Shown piece after piece: positions 24,544 through 36,306 of a stretch of DNA of 64,000 bases. The stretch spans positions 937,501 through 1,001,500 of the forward strand of contig JAJFZO010000866.1 of assembly GCA_021397835.1 (NCBI GenBank), read 5' to 3'. A program made the translations under genes and the position numbers. Numbering within the stretch: position 1 is the first letter of the stretch; every line of letters starts with the position of its first letter. The stretch is from Moringa oleifera. Taxonomy: Eukaryota > Streptophyta > Magnoliopsida > Brassicales > Moringaceae. The notes under the pieces are model-generated. The model did not search any database, was not told the DNA's origin, and saw only the letters and a list, made by a program, of their open reading frames with translations.

Positions 24544-27229
24544 TCATAAGTCAATGGTGCAATCATCTTGTGAATTTGATTTGTGAGGCATTTGACAAGT
24601 TTGTGAATTATGACCAACTCCATCACAGTTACGGCCTTTACGACGAAATTGACCAGGGACATTTGACGACTGACAGTGGCTTACTCCATCAAAATATTGT
24701 GGATTCGAGCATGTTAATCGATTGTGCCCATATTGAAAGCATCTAGAGCATTTTTTTTTACGCGCCCTCTCCCCACCAGAGGGTATTCTCTGCTTTTTTG
24801 GACGCCCTACTGAATTACCATTATTCGGTGGTAATATCACAACTCTTTTCATTTTCTCGGGTACATTCCAATCAGACTTGTCACCAACTGGATATACCGG
24901 CTCAGCATATACAGCTACTAGTTGATCCTATTTGTAGTAGTTAAAGCAAAGAGTTATGAAATCAATATTACATTCCTGCAAAAAGTACACAACATATGAA
25001 GTTAATGAAAAAAAATAACATGAATAATGAAATTAACAAAACCATCAGTATCACTTGGAAGCTGCCAGTGCATGTGCACATGGCAAAAGATCAGCTTGAA
25101 ACTCCCTACAAGTACAAGTACGGTCGATAAGATTCACAACTGCCTCTTTACCCTTGTGCCTAACTAAAAATAGGTTTCAATCAACATTGGAAGTCATCAT
25201 TTGTAATGAAACTTTTTGTCTCTCATTCATCAATGAGTGAACACACTCTGTGAGTTGTGACCTCCAAGCCTTAGCTTTTTTCAATCTATCATAGAACCAA
25301 CGTTGCATCATATCTCGAATGAATTCCAATAAAGCCATAACGGGCAACTCACGAGCAAATCGAACACATGAATACAAACTTTCGGCAATGTTAGTGGTCA
25401 TGAGTTGATAACGTCTTCGGGAGCAATACACACGTGACCATTTTTTTGCATCTTCCTTCATGATATATTCAAAAGCTTTAGAGTGATTAGCTTGTAACTC
25501 AGTCATTAATTTATTAAATTCAGATTCTCGATATGCCCTAGCCGCATTATAAAATATCTTAGATACATCTTCTCTCTTAAACTTATTCTTTATGTTTTGA
25601 GCCATATGCCAGGAACATAAACAATGACAAGAATTAGGAAAGACCTTTGCGGTGGCCTTTGCAATACTGGCATGACGATCTGATATAATAACCAAGTCTT
25701 CAACCGAACCAATTGCTTCTTTTAGCTGCCCTAAGAACCATTCTCATGCTTCATAGTTCTCCGAGTCACCATAACCGAATGCTATTGGATATATCTGTTC
25801 ATTCCCATCTTTACATACCACTACAAACATTACACCGTGGAACCTCCCTTTTAGGTGAGCAGCATCGATAGCAATTATCGGTTTAATTACTGAATGAAAC
25901 CCCCTCAATGATTGTCCAAGAGCCACAAATAAATACTTAAATCGATTAGTTCCATCCTCGATGCATATGTGAGCCCTAGTTCCCAGATTAATAGTTTGCA
26001 ACATGTGGCAGTATGAAGGCGGTTGTTGATATGACTCAATTGGATCGCCATATGTAAGAGACAATGCATACTCTTTAACCTTCCAAGCTTTACTATATAA
26101 AATCTGTATGCCATATAGTTTTTTCATATCTCTCATGATGTCTTTCGACTTAATGATTCTAGCATTGGTAGATAACCTCTGAGCTACAATTTCTCCAATA
26201 ACAGCAGAACTTGCTTGTCAATGTCGTCGATGCAACTTTTCAACCGTGCAAGTATGCGTCAAATCACACCTTCTAATTTGGAAGAATTGCCCTTGCGCAA
26301 CTCTCACAGCACGAACCTTCCATGCATAATTTCCTTCTCTACAAGCAATCTCAAATACTGATTTGTTAAACCTAGTGACTCTAAATTCAAAGTTCTCAGT
26401 TAATGCATGCATACCCAAAAATCGCTTCAACTCTTTCTTGTTTGGGAAAAACTGACCTCTAGCAAGGGTATGAATCGGAGTCACTGATTTCATAGTAGGA
26501 GTCGGAGCAAGACTATATAATTCAGCACCCAACACATTATATCGTCTGACAACACCATTATTTGAATTATTATGTACTTCTGGGCATGCAACTGGAATAT
26601 AAGGTGGGACAGTACGTAAGTTCTCATTCACCGCTTCATTGTCGAGTTCTACCTCTACAGTGAGTTCACATTGATCTTCACTGGTAGGCTGAGCAGGTTG
26701 AGTTCCCATGATTGGGTATTCACACCCAATATCATAGTCCACCTGTTCATCCAAATTTATCTCATCGGTGTGCTGAGTGTCAACAGGAGTATCACTATGG
26801 ATGAATGGTTCGGGGCCATAAACGTCTAATTGCACAGTAGGATTACTTCCCATACAAGAGTTAAAAGGATTAACTCCTCCTGAAATTTCACCTTCACATA
26901 AACCATGCCTATTTCCAACAAAATTTCTCTGCACCAAATCAACAATTATACGTGAAACTATACTGTCATCGTACAACATAAACTCAACATCTTCATCATT
27001 CCTTAACTCAATTTTGACAACAGTTTTTTCAGATCTTACTATGGTATGCAGTACAATATCAATATTAGAGAAATCAGCCTCCACGCAACATTTAACCAAA
27101 TCCAACAACTGTACATATTTCAAATCCCTCCGAATAACATATCCCTTAGTTTTGATGGCTCTGCCAATATACTCAAAACTTCCTCTAGACTCGGACCACT
27201 CACCATTCCAAGTTATAATGATCCGGATT
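24544..27229 (-). pseudogene. MURA-type Mutator transposase, broken
   Basis: Order along the protein: PB1-like N-terminus (from about 27229, IIITWNGEWSES), acidic linker, MuDR plant transposase domain (FPNKKELKRFLGMHAL, about 26445), DDE core with first Asp in AIDAAHLKG (about 25868), second Asp in VIISDRHASI (25690), a CHCLCSWH motif, and a Glu in NIAESL. A SWIM zinc finger CTCREFQADLLPCAH follows (about 25110), then CCHC knuckles ending at 24544 (CSRCFQYGHNRLTC). In-frame TGA stops after RRH (26217), after SENYEA (25743) and after SNVD (25176) break it. A clean acceptor precedes 27229; I could not place the upstream first exon. It would have bound the element ends and catalysed excision. 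Confidence 0.88.
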
Positions 27230-27299
27230 CTGTAATGAAAAAAAAACATTTTAAATAACAACTGAAATGAATTAACTATTACAGATACGAATATATGAT

Positions 27300-27560
27300 T
27301 TCGCATGTTACGATTTCATCAATTAAGTTACGATTTCATAAAATAAGTCACGATTAAATCAAATAAGTCACGATTGAAAAACTTGTTACGAAAACTTGTT
27401 ACGATTTTATGAATGTTACGAATCTCATAATGATATTATCAAATAAGTCACGATTGAAAAATTTGTTACGATAAACCAAGTAAGATACGATTTTCAAACA
27501 TGTATGAAACTAAGATTATGACACGATTCTCAACCAATGTTATGAAATACAAAGGAGGAG
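27300..27560 (-). repeat. MULE array E: GTTACGAT/GTCACGAT units at the transposase end
   Basis: Irregular units such as AATAAGTCACGATT and CTTGTTACGAT lie upstream of the MURA gene. Read on minus they carry ATCGTAAC or ATCGTGAC, so the array mirrors array A at the other end of the element. Confidence 0.75.
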
Positions 27561-27599
27561 ATCACGATATAAATAGTTACAACTGAAATCTTCACGGTT

Positions 27600-28528
27600 T
27601 TAAACTACATTACAGTTTAAACGGTATACTTGTCACCTTCTTTACCCATTCGAGTACGATCTGATTATGAAGAAGAATATATTGTCAAAAACACGAGCTT
27701 CTTTCTCTGCGCAAGATAACTAGCCTTCGATTTCTTTTTGGAATCTTGATTTGATAGATCTTGGATACAAAGATTGGAAGAAATAAAACTCAAAGGAAGG
27801 GCGAAGAAAGACAGAGCTCGAAGAGAGAGAGTGGCCGAAAGATAGAAAGATTTTTCCTCCAAAAAAGAAATGTGTTCAGACAAATCTCATAAATTTTTGA
27901 ATTTATTTAATTTTTAAGAGTATCATTATCTTTTGCAAGAGTATTTTTGACTTTTTAAGACATTTAAGTGCTAAAAAAACCAAACTTAATAAAACATATT
28001 TTTTTCACAAAAAACCGGTATCGAACTGCCAATTTTGACAATTTCGTCTTTGAGCAATATTAGCTGTCCCTAACGGACGCATTTAAGAGTACAGAATCCT
28101 TCCATATTAAGCCATTTGCCATGTTGTTAACGTTCACAACTAAACAAATGAGAGCAGCCAGCCTCAAAACTATGGCTTCAACAAATTTTGAACAAAATCC
28201 AAATCTACAGCAAACGGTGCCTCCAACGCATTATAGTTCATCATATACTTCGTGCCAAATGAATATAGCTTGACACATGAGCAAGCTGTAGAATAAAATC
28301 CAACAATTTCATGGCAAAACAAAACTAAATGGAGTATGTCAGAAAGTCAAGAAATCTGATGAACCATTAGATTTCATGTACTTACAACCTTGCCGGTGAA
28401 ACCAAAGTGGTACCGGAATAAAGATCCATATGACCCAACCTATTACAACCAATTAAGACCTAGAGCAGGAAACATAAGAAGTCATAGATCTACTACATTC
28501 CTCAACATAGATCATCCAGGAGAGCAAC
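27600..28528. other. Right MULE flank and 3' region of the first H3 gene
   Basis: No gene is seen. About 27600-28080 may still belong to the MULE (its leader or terminal part). The rest up to 28528 is ordinary AT-rich DNA holding the 3' untranslated region of the minus-strand H3 gene. Confidence 0.4.
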
Positions 28529-28939
<411 letters not shown>

Positions 28940-29035
28940 CTAGGAATTAAAGCTGTGAATCAAAGAAAAAAATATTTACTTCTGGGAGAAAGAGCAGGAA
29001 ACTTCAGCAATGCAATTGTGTTCGTTTTTGCAGAC

Positions 29036-29303
29036 TATTTATAGGGAGGGGATTGGCGAGAGGCGCGAACTCAAAAAAAATTTTGCGCATCTTGAACTCT
29101 TCTAAAATAGCGACTTTGGACCGTAGATTAGAGATGTTATCGACGGCTACTAATCACTATAGCGGCGATCCGCGTGCTCACCAAATGGCCAATAGAATTG
29201 CTCTGTCGAAAGTATTGCGTGTATTGCGTTTGGACCGTAGATTAATTTAAAAAATCGACGGCTGTAACGACCTAGAAATGAATGATACGGATATAGATCC
29301 GCG
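29036..29303 (-). promoter_or_regulatory. Histone promoter of H3 copy 1
   Basis: On minus, TATAAATA at 29036-29043 lies about 100 bp before the ATG. GGCGCGAA (29062-29069 on plus) resembles an E2F site. GATCCGCG at 29167-29174 and 29296-29303 are plant histone octamers (CGCGGATC on minus). TCGACGGCT at 29140-29148 and 29255-29263 are the companion CCGTCGA motif. The octamer-plus-CCGTCGA module occurs twice because TTTGGACCGTAGATTA and what follows (from 29115 and 29229) is duplicated. Confidence 0.75.
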
Positions 29304-29309
29304 CCACTT

Positions 29310-30387
29310 CTTTCGTAGCTAGTGGAAATTCCCCAACAAAGGCCCACAACCTACTTTCATAACGACGCCGTTTAAATAGCAGTGTTTTGAAGCTTCCAGT
29401 CTTCCTTGCATCTCCTAATCAGAACCCATCAAGAAGAGGTGCCCAAAAGACTTTGACAAAAATACAAGGACGACAAAGATTTTCTAGATTTGATTAACAA
29501 TCTTCAGAATTGGTCGAATTAATTTTATTGAAACTTTCTTGATAAGTTTTTGGCTCAACTGGGAAAAAGAGAACAAAAAAGATAAAAATTATTTTCTGTA
29601 TACTTTATACTTTATCAAATCATAATAAAATATAATCGAATAAATTCTAAACAAATTTTGGTGAGCTTCAATATTAATTTGTGCATCTGAGTCTGATTCA
29701 AGTTTGATTCAAATATTTAAAAGTTAGAAGATGTATGAATTGTATTTAAAATGATACATAGACTTGAATATTGAAAGATGATGGTAATTGATTTAAAATT
29801 AAAAGTTCACTATAAATTATATTTACCATCTCAAAAGGAAAGCCATGGATTGCTCCTTGTAATCAAGATATCTTCAGTCCTAAAAGATTTTCCTAGGATT
29901 TTTTTGTGAAAATATATTTTTCTGCAGATCTTCAGTAAAATTTTCACCATTTTCAGTCCAATAGAATCATCCCCAAGAAAAATGGGGCAATTATTCTGTA
30001 CCCGAAAAGGATATTTCAATTTTTGAGAACATTAACATATTGGGAATGTCTCAACCTGGCAAGAATATTACGTCAACATACCAGAGCAACATAACAGAAG
30101 AAAATCCAGAATGCCAATTTCAAAGAGGGAATTGAAAGGCAAACAATGTCTGAGAAAACTTGCAGATTAACAAATAAATTGTAAACACTAAAAGAAAATC
30201 TAACCAACTCGAATCAATTGATTTAAAAAAAAAAAAAGGATCCATCTTAACATTAACTTTGAAAGATGTACAGCCAAATATCTCGTTACAAGCCTAACAC
30301 TGCTTAATGCGTTTAGGAAAATAAAGTGAGAGAAATTAGAGTATAGATCCAAGTAAACATTGATAAACCAAAGGCAAATATCTTAAT
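29310..30387. other. Spacer between the two H3 genes
   Basis: AT-rich DNA holding the distal promoter of H3 copy 1 and the 3' untranslated region of copy 2. No coding sequence or element was recognised. Confidence 0.5.
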
Positions 30388-30891
<504 letters not shown>

Positions 30892-31034
30892 TTATTTATG
30901 GCGGAAAGCCAAGTGAAGCGGGAAATTTAAAATTTTCACGTTTTTATGGAATGCGAATTGGGAGGGAAGATGAATTACAAGCCGTTGATTGAAGACCTCA
31001 TCGACGGCTGTAGATGGTAGAAGAATGATCCGCC
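30892..31034 (-). promoter_or_regulatory. Histone promoter of H3 copy 2
   Basis: On minus, CATAAATAA at 30892-30900 is a TATA-like box about 100 bp before the ATG. GCGGGAAA at 30918-30925 is a perfect E2F consensus (TTTCCCGC on minus). TCGACGGCT at 31001-31009 is the histone CCGTCGA motif. GATCCGCC at 31027-31034 is one base off the histone octamer. This is the same motif set as copy 1, with one module instead of two. Confidence 0.7.
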
Positions 31035-31442
31035 TGTGTGGAGAACCAAGCAATAGGCTTCCTCCACTTAGGCGGGTAGATTTTTTTAAATTTTATATTT
31101 TTTTAAAAATATTTCCTTAAGAGAGTGAATATTAGCCGTTGATTGGATCCACCAACCGTACATCATACATGCCAATAAATAAAATATATAATATAATTAA
31201 ATGTAATATAATATAATTTAAATAATATATATTATATTATGAATTAATTTGCATAAATTTAATTATAAATAATAATAAAACGCCTAAAAATAATTTAAAA
31301 AATTACTATTTAACTTTCATATCACTCACTAAAATCACAAAAAGATACCAAAAAAATAAAAATAAAAACAATCTAATGACCAACTTTCACATCACCAAAT
31401 TTCCGTACATTACATTACATGACATATATACATACAAAGCAA
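31035..31442. other. AT-rich spacer between H3 copy 2 and the PDZ-like gene
   Basis: Contains GCCGTTGATTGGATCC near 31135, a possible distal histone-type motif, then low-complexity ATAATATA DNA. No coding sequence was seen. Confidence 0.5.
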
Positions 31443-34095
31443 TCATACCCAGTTGCCTTGAAGCGAGAAATCATGGAATCTGAAGGAAGCTTCCCCAGCA
31501 GTGTCTCGATGGAGGCTTTGTTGCGACTCATCACTCACAGAACCGCTCTCGTCTGTATCTTCAGGAGGCAGAGGCAACACCTGGTTCTCATTTGGGTGGC
31601 AAGCCGGTCGAACTTCAGGGGGTAGTGGCAGTACAGGAGGGGACGGGGGAGCTCTGAACCTAGAACTGCCGCCAGGTGGAGAAGAAGCGAAGGTTTGGTC
31701 CCACAAGAAGACGTGGATCAGGATCGGCACCTTCGCATGGCGATGCAGTGAGAGCTTCTGGCTGAGGGAGACGGTGTCGAAACATCTAATGGCGCCAGTG
31801 GAGGAAACCATCCATGGAAGCACTTTCTGGTTTGATACCCTTGACACCACCAGCCGCCTGGAGGCAGCCATGGCTTCTCTGTACAGATTGCTGAGAGCTG
31901 ACCTTGTGGAGGGTGCGTTTTCCTCACCTGTAATGACTGACGATATGTAGATGAATCCCTGTCAATAACCAGAATTAACATCCATATTAGTCCTGTTTAA
32001 TTCTTGTTAATTTACAAGGCCTCAAGAACCAAGGTCAGATACCTCATCTGTGCGACTAATGGCGAATCCAAGTTTGGTGTCGTCTTCTTTTATTTTGATC
32101 TCGATCGGGATCTCTCCTGCAAGAGGAGCATACCAGAGACGAGCTGCTCTAACGACACCAATGTCAACTCCATGGTAGTCTTCGAAACCATACAGGGTTG
32201 CGTTGGCCAGATTGGGCAAATCAGATAATGAACCAGCATTGACAGTGGCGGAGGCTGTCTCTCCAGAGATCTGTTCCAAGTTTAAAAAGGAATTAGATGA
32301 GGACTCAATCCAAACGCTATAAAGGGTTAGTCCTCCATGGAGACACCTAGGAGGTGAACGTACCTTGGTGAGTAGGGACTCCGTCTGGATGTTCATGAAG
32401 ACGATGGGAACACCGGAGGCCTGAGACGCGTTGAGCCAGGCGTTTGCCCTAGCAAGGGTGTCCTCCAAATCGTTGTAACGAGAACCTACTCGATCTGAAG
32501 CTTTGGGAAGGACGAGCATGGAAAGAAAGCAGCTGGAATTTGGAACAGATAGCACCTCATGCATCCTTCTCTCCCATGGATACGCTACATACCCATCTTG
32601 AAGCCTGGTCCGGGATAGTGCACTGACTATCCTGGAGCTCCTTGAAGCTGCACAGCATAGAAGAAGATGCTAATTAAGTATAACATATAGAAGAAGAGGA
32701 TTCTTTGTTGCAGCAACAAACCCAAAACAGGATTCATGAAAAAGATTATTGCATGTCCTCTTTAAGATTGTGCAAGGATACAAACACCCAGAATAATATA
32801 AGTTCAAGCAGTTTGAACCAGCGCATCATTATTCAGATCTGAATTCTCATTCTAATTCTGATAATGAAGCTCGACAGAATGGTGTGCAGAATGTTAAACA
32901 GTGGGTACAAGAACTGGAAAATGATTTTCAGGCAACAGAATTATCATCTACAGTATGAACTCTCCCGCTCAACAAGTCGCAAACAGGTGTGAACAGCAAA
33001 AGCTGCCCAAATATCACACAGGAAAACTCAAGCCAATCGAACAGATTTTGGGCAGCAAAGATTGAATCCATTAAGATGAAATTCACATAGCCGAAAGTGA
33101 TATTTTCAGAAAGAGACAACGAAGTGGCAAACACCTAACCATCAAGTCAATAACAGCTGCCCCAGTTGCCTTAAGTGGATTGAGGAGCATCATACATTCT
33201 TATATGAAGAGCTTCCGCTGACAGACTTCAAAACCCATCATATATGAAGAAAAACAACATTATTATCTTCTAAAGTTGCAACCCTACCAAACTTCAGCCA
33301 CATGCCACATAAGATCAATGCTTGAGCAAATGGGTCCGAAATTATCTCCAGTATTGCCCAAAGCTTAGACATCAAGATCACCCGAGAAAACATATGTATA
33401 ATTTAAGAGACTTCATCTTAAATATAATGGAAACAGTGAATTAATCTTGATTGGGTCCAAACTCACATATATATAACCAAGCATTAATAAATCTAAGTTG
33501 TCCTTATGAGATAACAAAATTAAAAATGAAAAGTGGCCAAATCCTGATGAATATAAATGCACACATGAAAATAGTTAAAAGCAACTGGGTCCTTGTTAAT
33601 TGAAGACAAAAAAATAAATGAAGGAAATTTTGAAAAACAAGGCAGGAGTGAAGTCAAGTCAACCCAAAGGCAGTCACCTTGCAACTCCAAGCACTCCATC
33701 TCTGTCCGATCGGAGAACCCGACGGTGTAATTCGGGTCACTGATGGAACGCAACATGTACTGCTTCTTCCCGGCTGATTCGTTGGGTACTATACACGCCT
33801 GCAACTGAGCGAGCTCGTCACTGCCTCGCCTGACACTGACGATGATGGAGGTCTCCTTGTTCTTGAACGAGCTGTGTAGAATCTTCTGGACCCCGATCTT
33901 GCCGCCCTTAAACGGGGCGTCGAATGACCTGACGCATCCGTGACCCAACCCGATCTGGATTTCTTCCACTATGTCCCCGGTTTGGAGCATGTCCCCCGTC
34001 CACTCGTCGGCTTTGGAGCTACCTTTCAGGCACTCGATTGAGAGCACCACTGGAGATTTTGCTGTTTCGGCCTGTTGGGTCCGGTCCATGGGCAT
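31443..34095 (-). CDS. Conserved plant protein of unknown function with a PDZ-like stretch
   Basis: Four exons in phase: 33678-34095, 32364-32647, 32043-32270, 31443-31958, encoding 481 residues. The start is the first ATG in frame; a second lies two codons on. No signal peptide is seen. The N-terminal 139 residues (ending MECLELQ) look like a beta-rich domain. Exon 2 holds RIVSALSRTRLQDGYVAYPW and NDLEDTLARANAWLNASQ; exon 3 holds YGFEDYHGVDIGVVRAARLW. Around residues 297-318 KLGFAISRTDEGFIYISSV resembles the LGF-type binding loop and second strand of PDZ domains. The following SLSQKLSLHRHA could be the matching helix. The C-terminal 60 residues are proline-rich and low complexity. I recognise this as a plant-wide single-copy type of protein but know no function or symbol. 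The PDZ link is my inference. Confidence 0.85.
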
Positions 34096-35246
34096 GTCTG
34101 GCTCTGTTTCTACCGGATGTTCACTGAGACGTGAAGATCATTGTCCGTGGGGTGTTTCTTCTTCTCTTTTTCCTTTCTTCGGCTGTTGTTAACTTTGTTT
34201 TTGCAGAAATAGGATGAGAAGTTTAGAGATATTTTGCCTATGGTGCCCGACTGCCTCAGAGAGAGATGAGAGAGAGGCAGGACTAGTCAACAAAGTCCGT
34301 TTCTTTAAAAGAAAGGCTAGAGCTTGTTTTCATGCTATTTATTACCCACCCACCCTCCAAGCGGACCGAGGAGAAGGACTACTTATGCTTTGCCGATCAA
34401 AGTAGATCATTAGCAAACGGAAAACATGTGAAATTTCTTTGGTGGTAAACAAAGTCAAGAACCTGCGTGGGAACAGTGAAGGGACGTAAGATATCTGGGT
34501 GTTGTACGGAAGATTTCCAGGAATTTGCTAAGAATAATATATATACAGAAAGCCATTCCTGGTAGACTTTCAGATTAGGGTTCTATACATATAGCAGTGG
34601 TCTCAGCTTGGCAGTCATGTTTCTTCCACATACAAAGAAGGAAAATAAAAGTAAAATCAAAAGCAATGAGAAGGAGAAGACGAGATCATGAGAAGGTTAC
34701 TGTGTGATGGAGAAGCTTTCCCATTCTTTGTTGAAGAAGCTTACTTTTCTCGGGGTTCATTGCAAGTGTCAAACGAGAATATAATTAATTATACGTGTAA
34801 TTATCAAAAACCTCCCTGCACGTGTTACCTGGATTTGAACTTTTGGAAGTCGTTTTTCTCCAATCTCTCTTTTCTTTCCCATGGTCATTGAGAGAGAGAG
34901 AGGAAGAACATGTCAAAAATCATATATTGCACAGCTGTTTGCTGAGGGTCCAAGGAACTTTCTCGTGGAACAGTAGCTATTGGGATTTTATCAATTTAGC
35001 GAAAAGAAAAAATCTAGCGTCCGTACAGGGGTATTTGCGAAAATTAAAAAAATTGGCGTTGACCACAGCATGGAATGGAGCCTCACGCCTCAAGTGTCAC
35101 GCGCCTTGTGGACAGAATGTAAGAATCAGCGGAGATGGCCCTGAGCCTTTTGAATGTGTCCATCCCACGCCCTTTTTGGGAACACATGGACCGCTACGCG
35201 CTTTTTTGAAACATGTGGACCTAGTGTTCTGGCGAAGATAACGTTG

Positions 35247-35281
35247 TGACGTCAGCGACGAGATTGCTTTTCATGACGTCA
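35247..35281. promoter_or_regulatory. Pair of TGACGTCA palindromes (bZIP/TGA-type sites)
   Basis: Perfect TGACGTCA at 35247-35254 and 35274-35281, start to start 27 bp apart, both followed by GC. This octamer is the C-box/CRE bound by plant bZIP factors. It lies about 1.15 kb upstream of the PDZ-like gene start. No gene was found on the other side for nearly 1 kb. Confidence 0.5.
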
Positions 35282-35683
35282 GCATCTCTAGAAGTAGGGT
35301 AAGCCGCTTTTAATATAGTTTTAATTCTGGCCAATTAACATGTGGAAATTCAGCAGGTAATCTTTTCTTATAAGCAAGTTGCATCATCTTCAATTTTTCA
35401 ACATATTTAATTAATTTAATTCAATATATTAAATTAAGTTTTATTTTTTTATTTTGAATATCAGTGGACAAGTTGAATTAATATCTAAATAAAATGATTA
35501 AATGCATATTGTGTGAAATTGACTGCTCCTCTTGTGTGGAGCACAAACAGGAAATAAGTAAAATCATCATCACAAAATGTCTATTTAAAGGTACTATTTC
35601 ATTATAACAATGAAAGACTAGCACTGCCTAATGGTCTAGCAGATTCAACATACAGCAGAAATGGTTTCATATACTAGGAACAC

Positions 35684-35686
<3 letters not shown>

Positions 35687-35717
<31 letters not shown>
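35687..35717. repeat. (TA)n microsatellite
   Basis: About 15 uninterrupted TA units in the intergenic or 3' untranslated DNA beyond the coiled-coil gene. Confidence 0.95.
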
Positions 35718-35719
<2 letters not shown>

Positions 35720-36306
35720 GACTCCTGAGCTACACCTACAAATTACATGAACTGGGCTGGCTTATCTGTCACCTGTTCATCTGTTCTAATTGCAAGTATG
35801 TTTTGCAGCATTATTCCACCTAGAACACAAAGTAGGAAAGGCAAAATCTTGTAAGAATATGAATACAATTCAATTAAATAATGATCGATTTCAAGTGAAT
35901 GTACATGCACAAAAGGTGTTATTATTTGCAGCCACATGATGAAAGAAAGTAAATAATTGTCATAAAAGAACTGCCACCTCCTAAAGATTTTGCAGCATGA
36001 TTCTTGTTATGAGAATTTCAGACTCAAGACTTAACAACTGCACCAAAGTTTCTTGCCAACTTGTAGAGTCTTCACAGTTTCCCAATGCAGCATTAATCTG
36101 TATTAACTTTAACCAACAGAGACTCTGAATTTTACCTCTGGACCTAGTTCCACTTGTTACAAACGCAGACATAGACTTTTTAGGAAGAAAGTTTCAATTT
36201 CACATTTAACACAAGATTATGTTCTAGGATTATGCTGCAGGAAATAATGAAACTGATGTTTTAAAATTGTTGCTAGGCCCAGAAATATAAATCGTCATAG
36301 TACTTA

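Larger units (their letters stand above)
19600..27600. mobile_element. Mutator-like element with Ulp1-protease and MURA genes (decayed)
   Basis: Two convergent broken genes make up the element. A DUF1985 plus Ulp1-like cysteine protease gene lies on plus (20001-23742) and a MURA-type transposase on minus (24544-27229). This pairing is typical of Ulp1-carrying plant MULEs such as Kaonashi. Tandem arrays with a CGTAAC/CGTACC core lie at both ends, in introns and between the genes. The true ends are not resolved: I saw no clear long terminal inverted repeat or 9-bp target duplication. The limits given are the outer edges of the repeat arrays; the real element may reach about 19.0 and 28.1 kb. 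Several in-frame stops in both genes mean it is not autonomous. Confidence 0.8.
34100..36306. other. Intergenic: promoter side of the PDZ-like gene and 3' side of the coiled-coil gene
   Basis: A CT-rich probable leader upstream of 34095, a G-box CACGTG at 34819-34824, two TGACGTCA palindromes at 35247-35281, and a TA microsatellite at 35687-35717. Open frames of up to 139 codons on plus (34822-35241) have no recognisable domain and are probably chance. Confidence 0.5.

Noticed and set aside
31501..31950. 149-codon open frame on plus
   Set aside because: It is antisense to the last exon of the PDZ-like gene, whose exons join in phase and give sensible protein.
34822..35241. 139-codon open frame on plus as a novel gene
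   Set aside because: It has no recognisable domain, an odd composition, no splice or promoter context, and it runs through a region with bZIP sites; probably chance.
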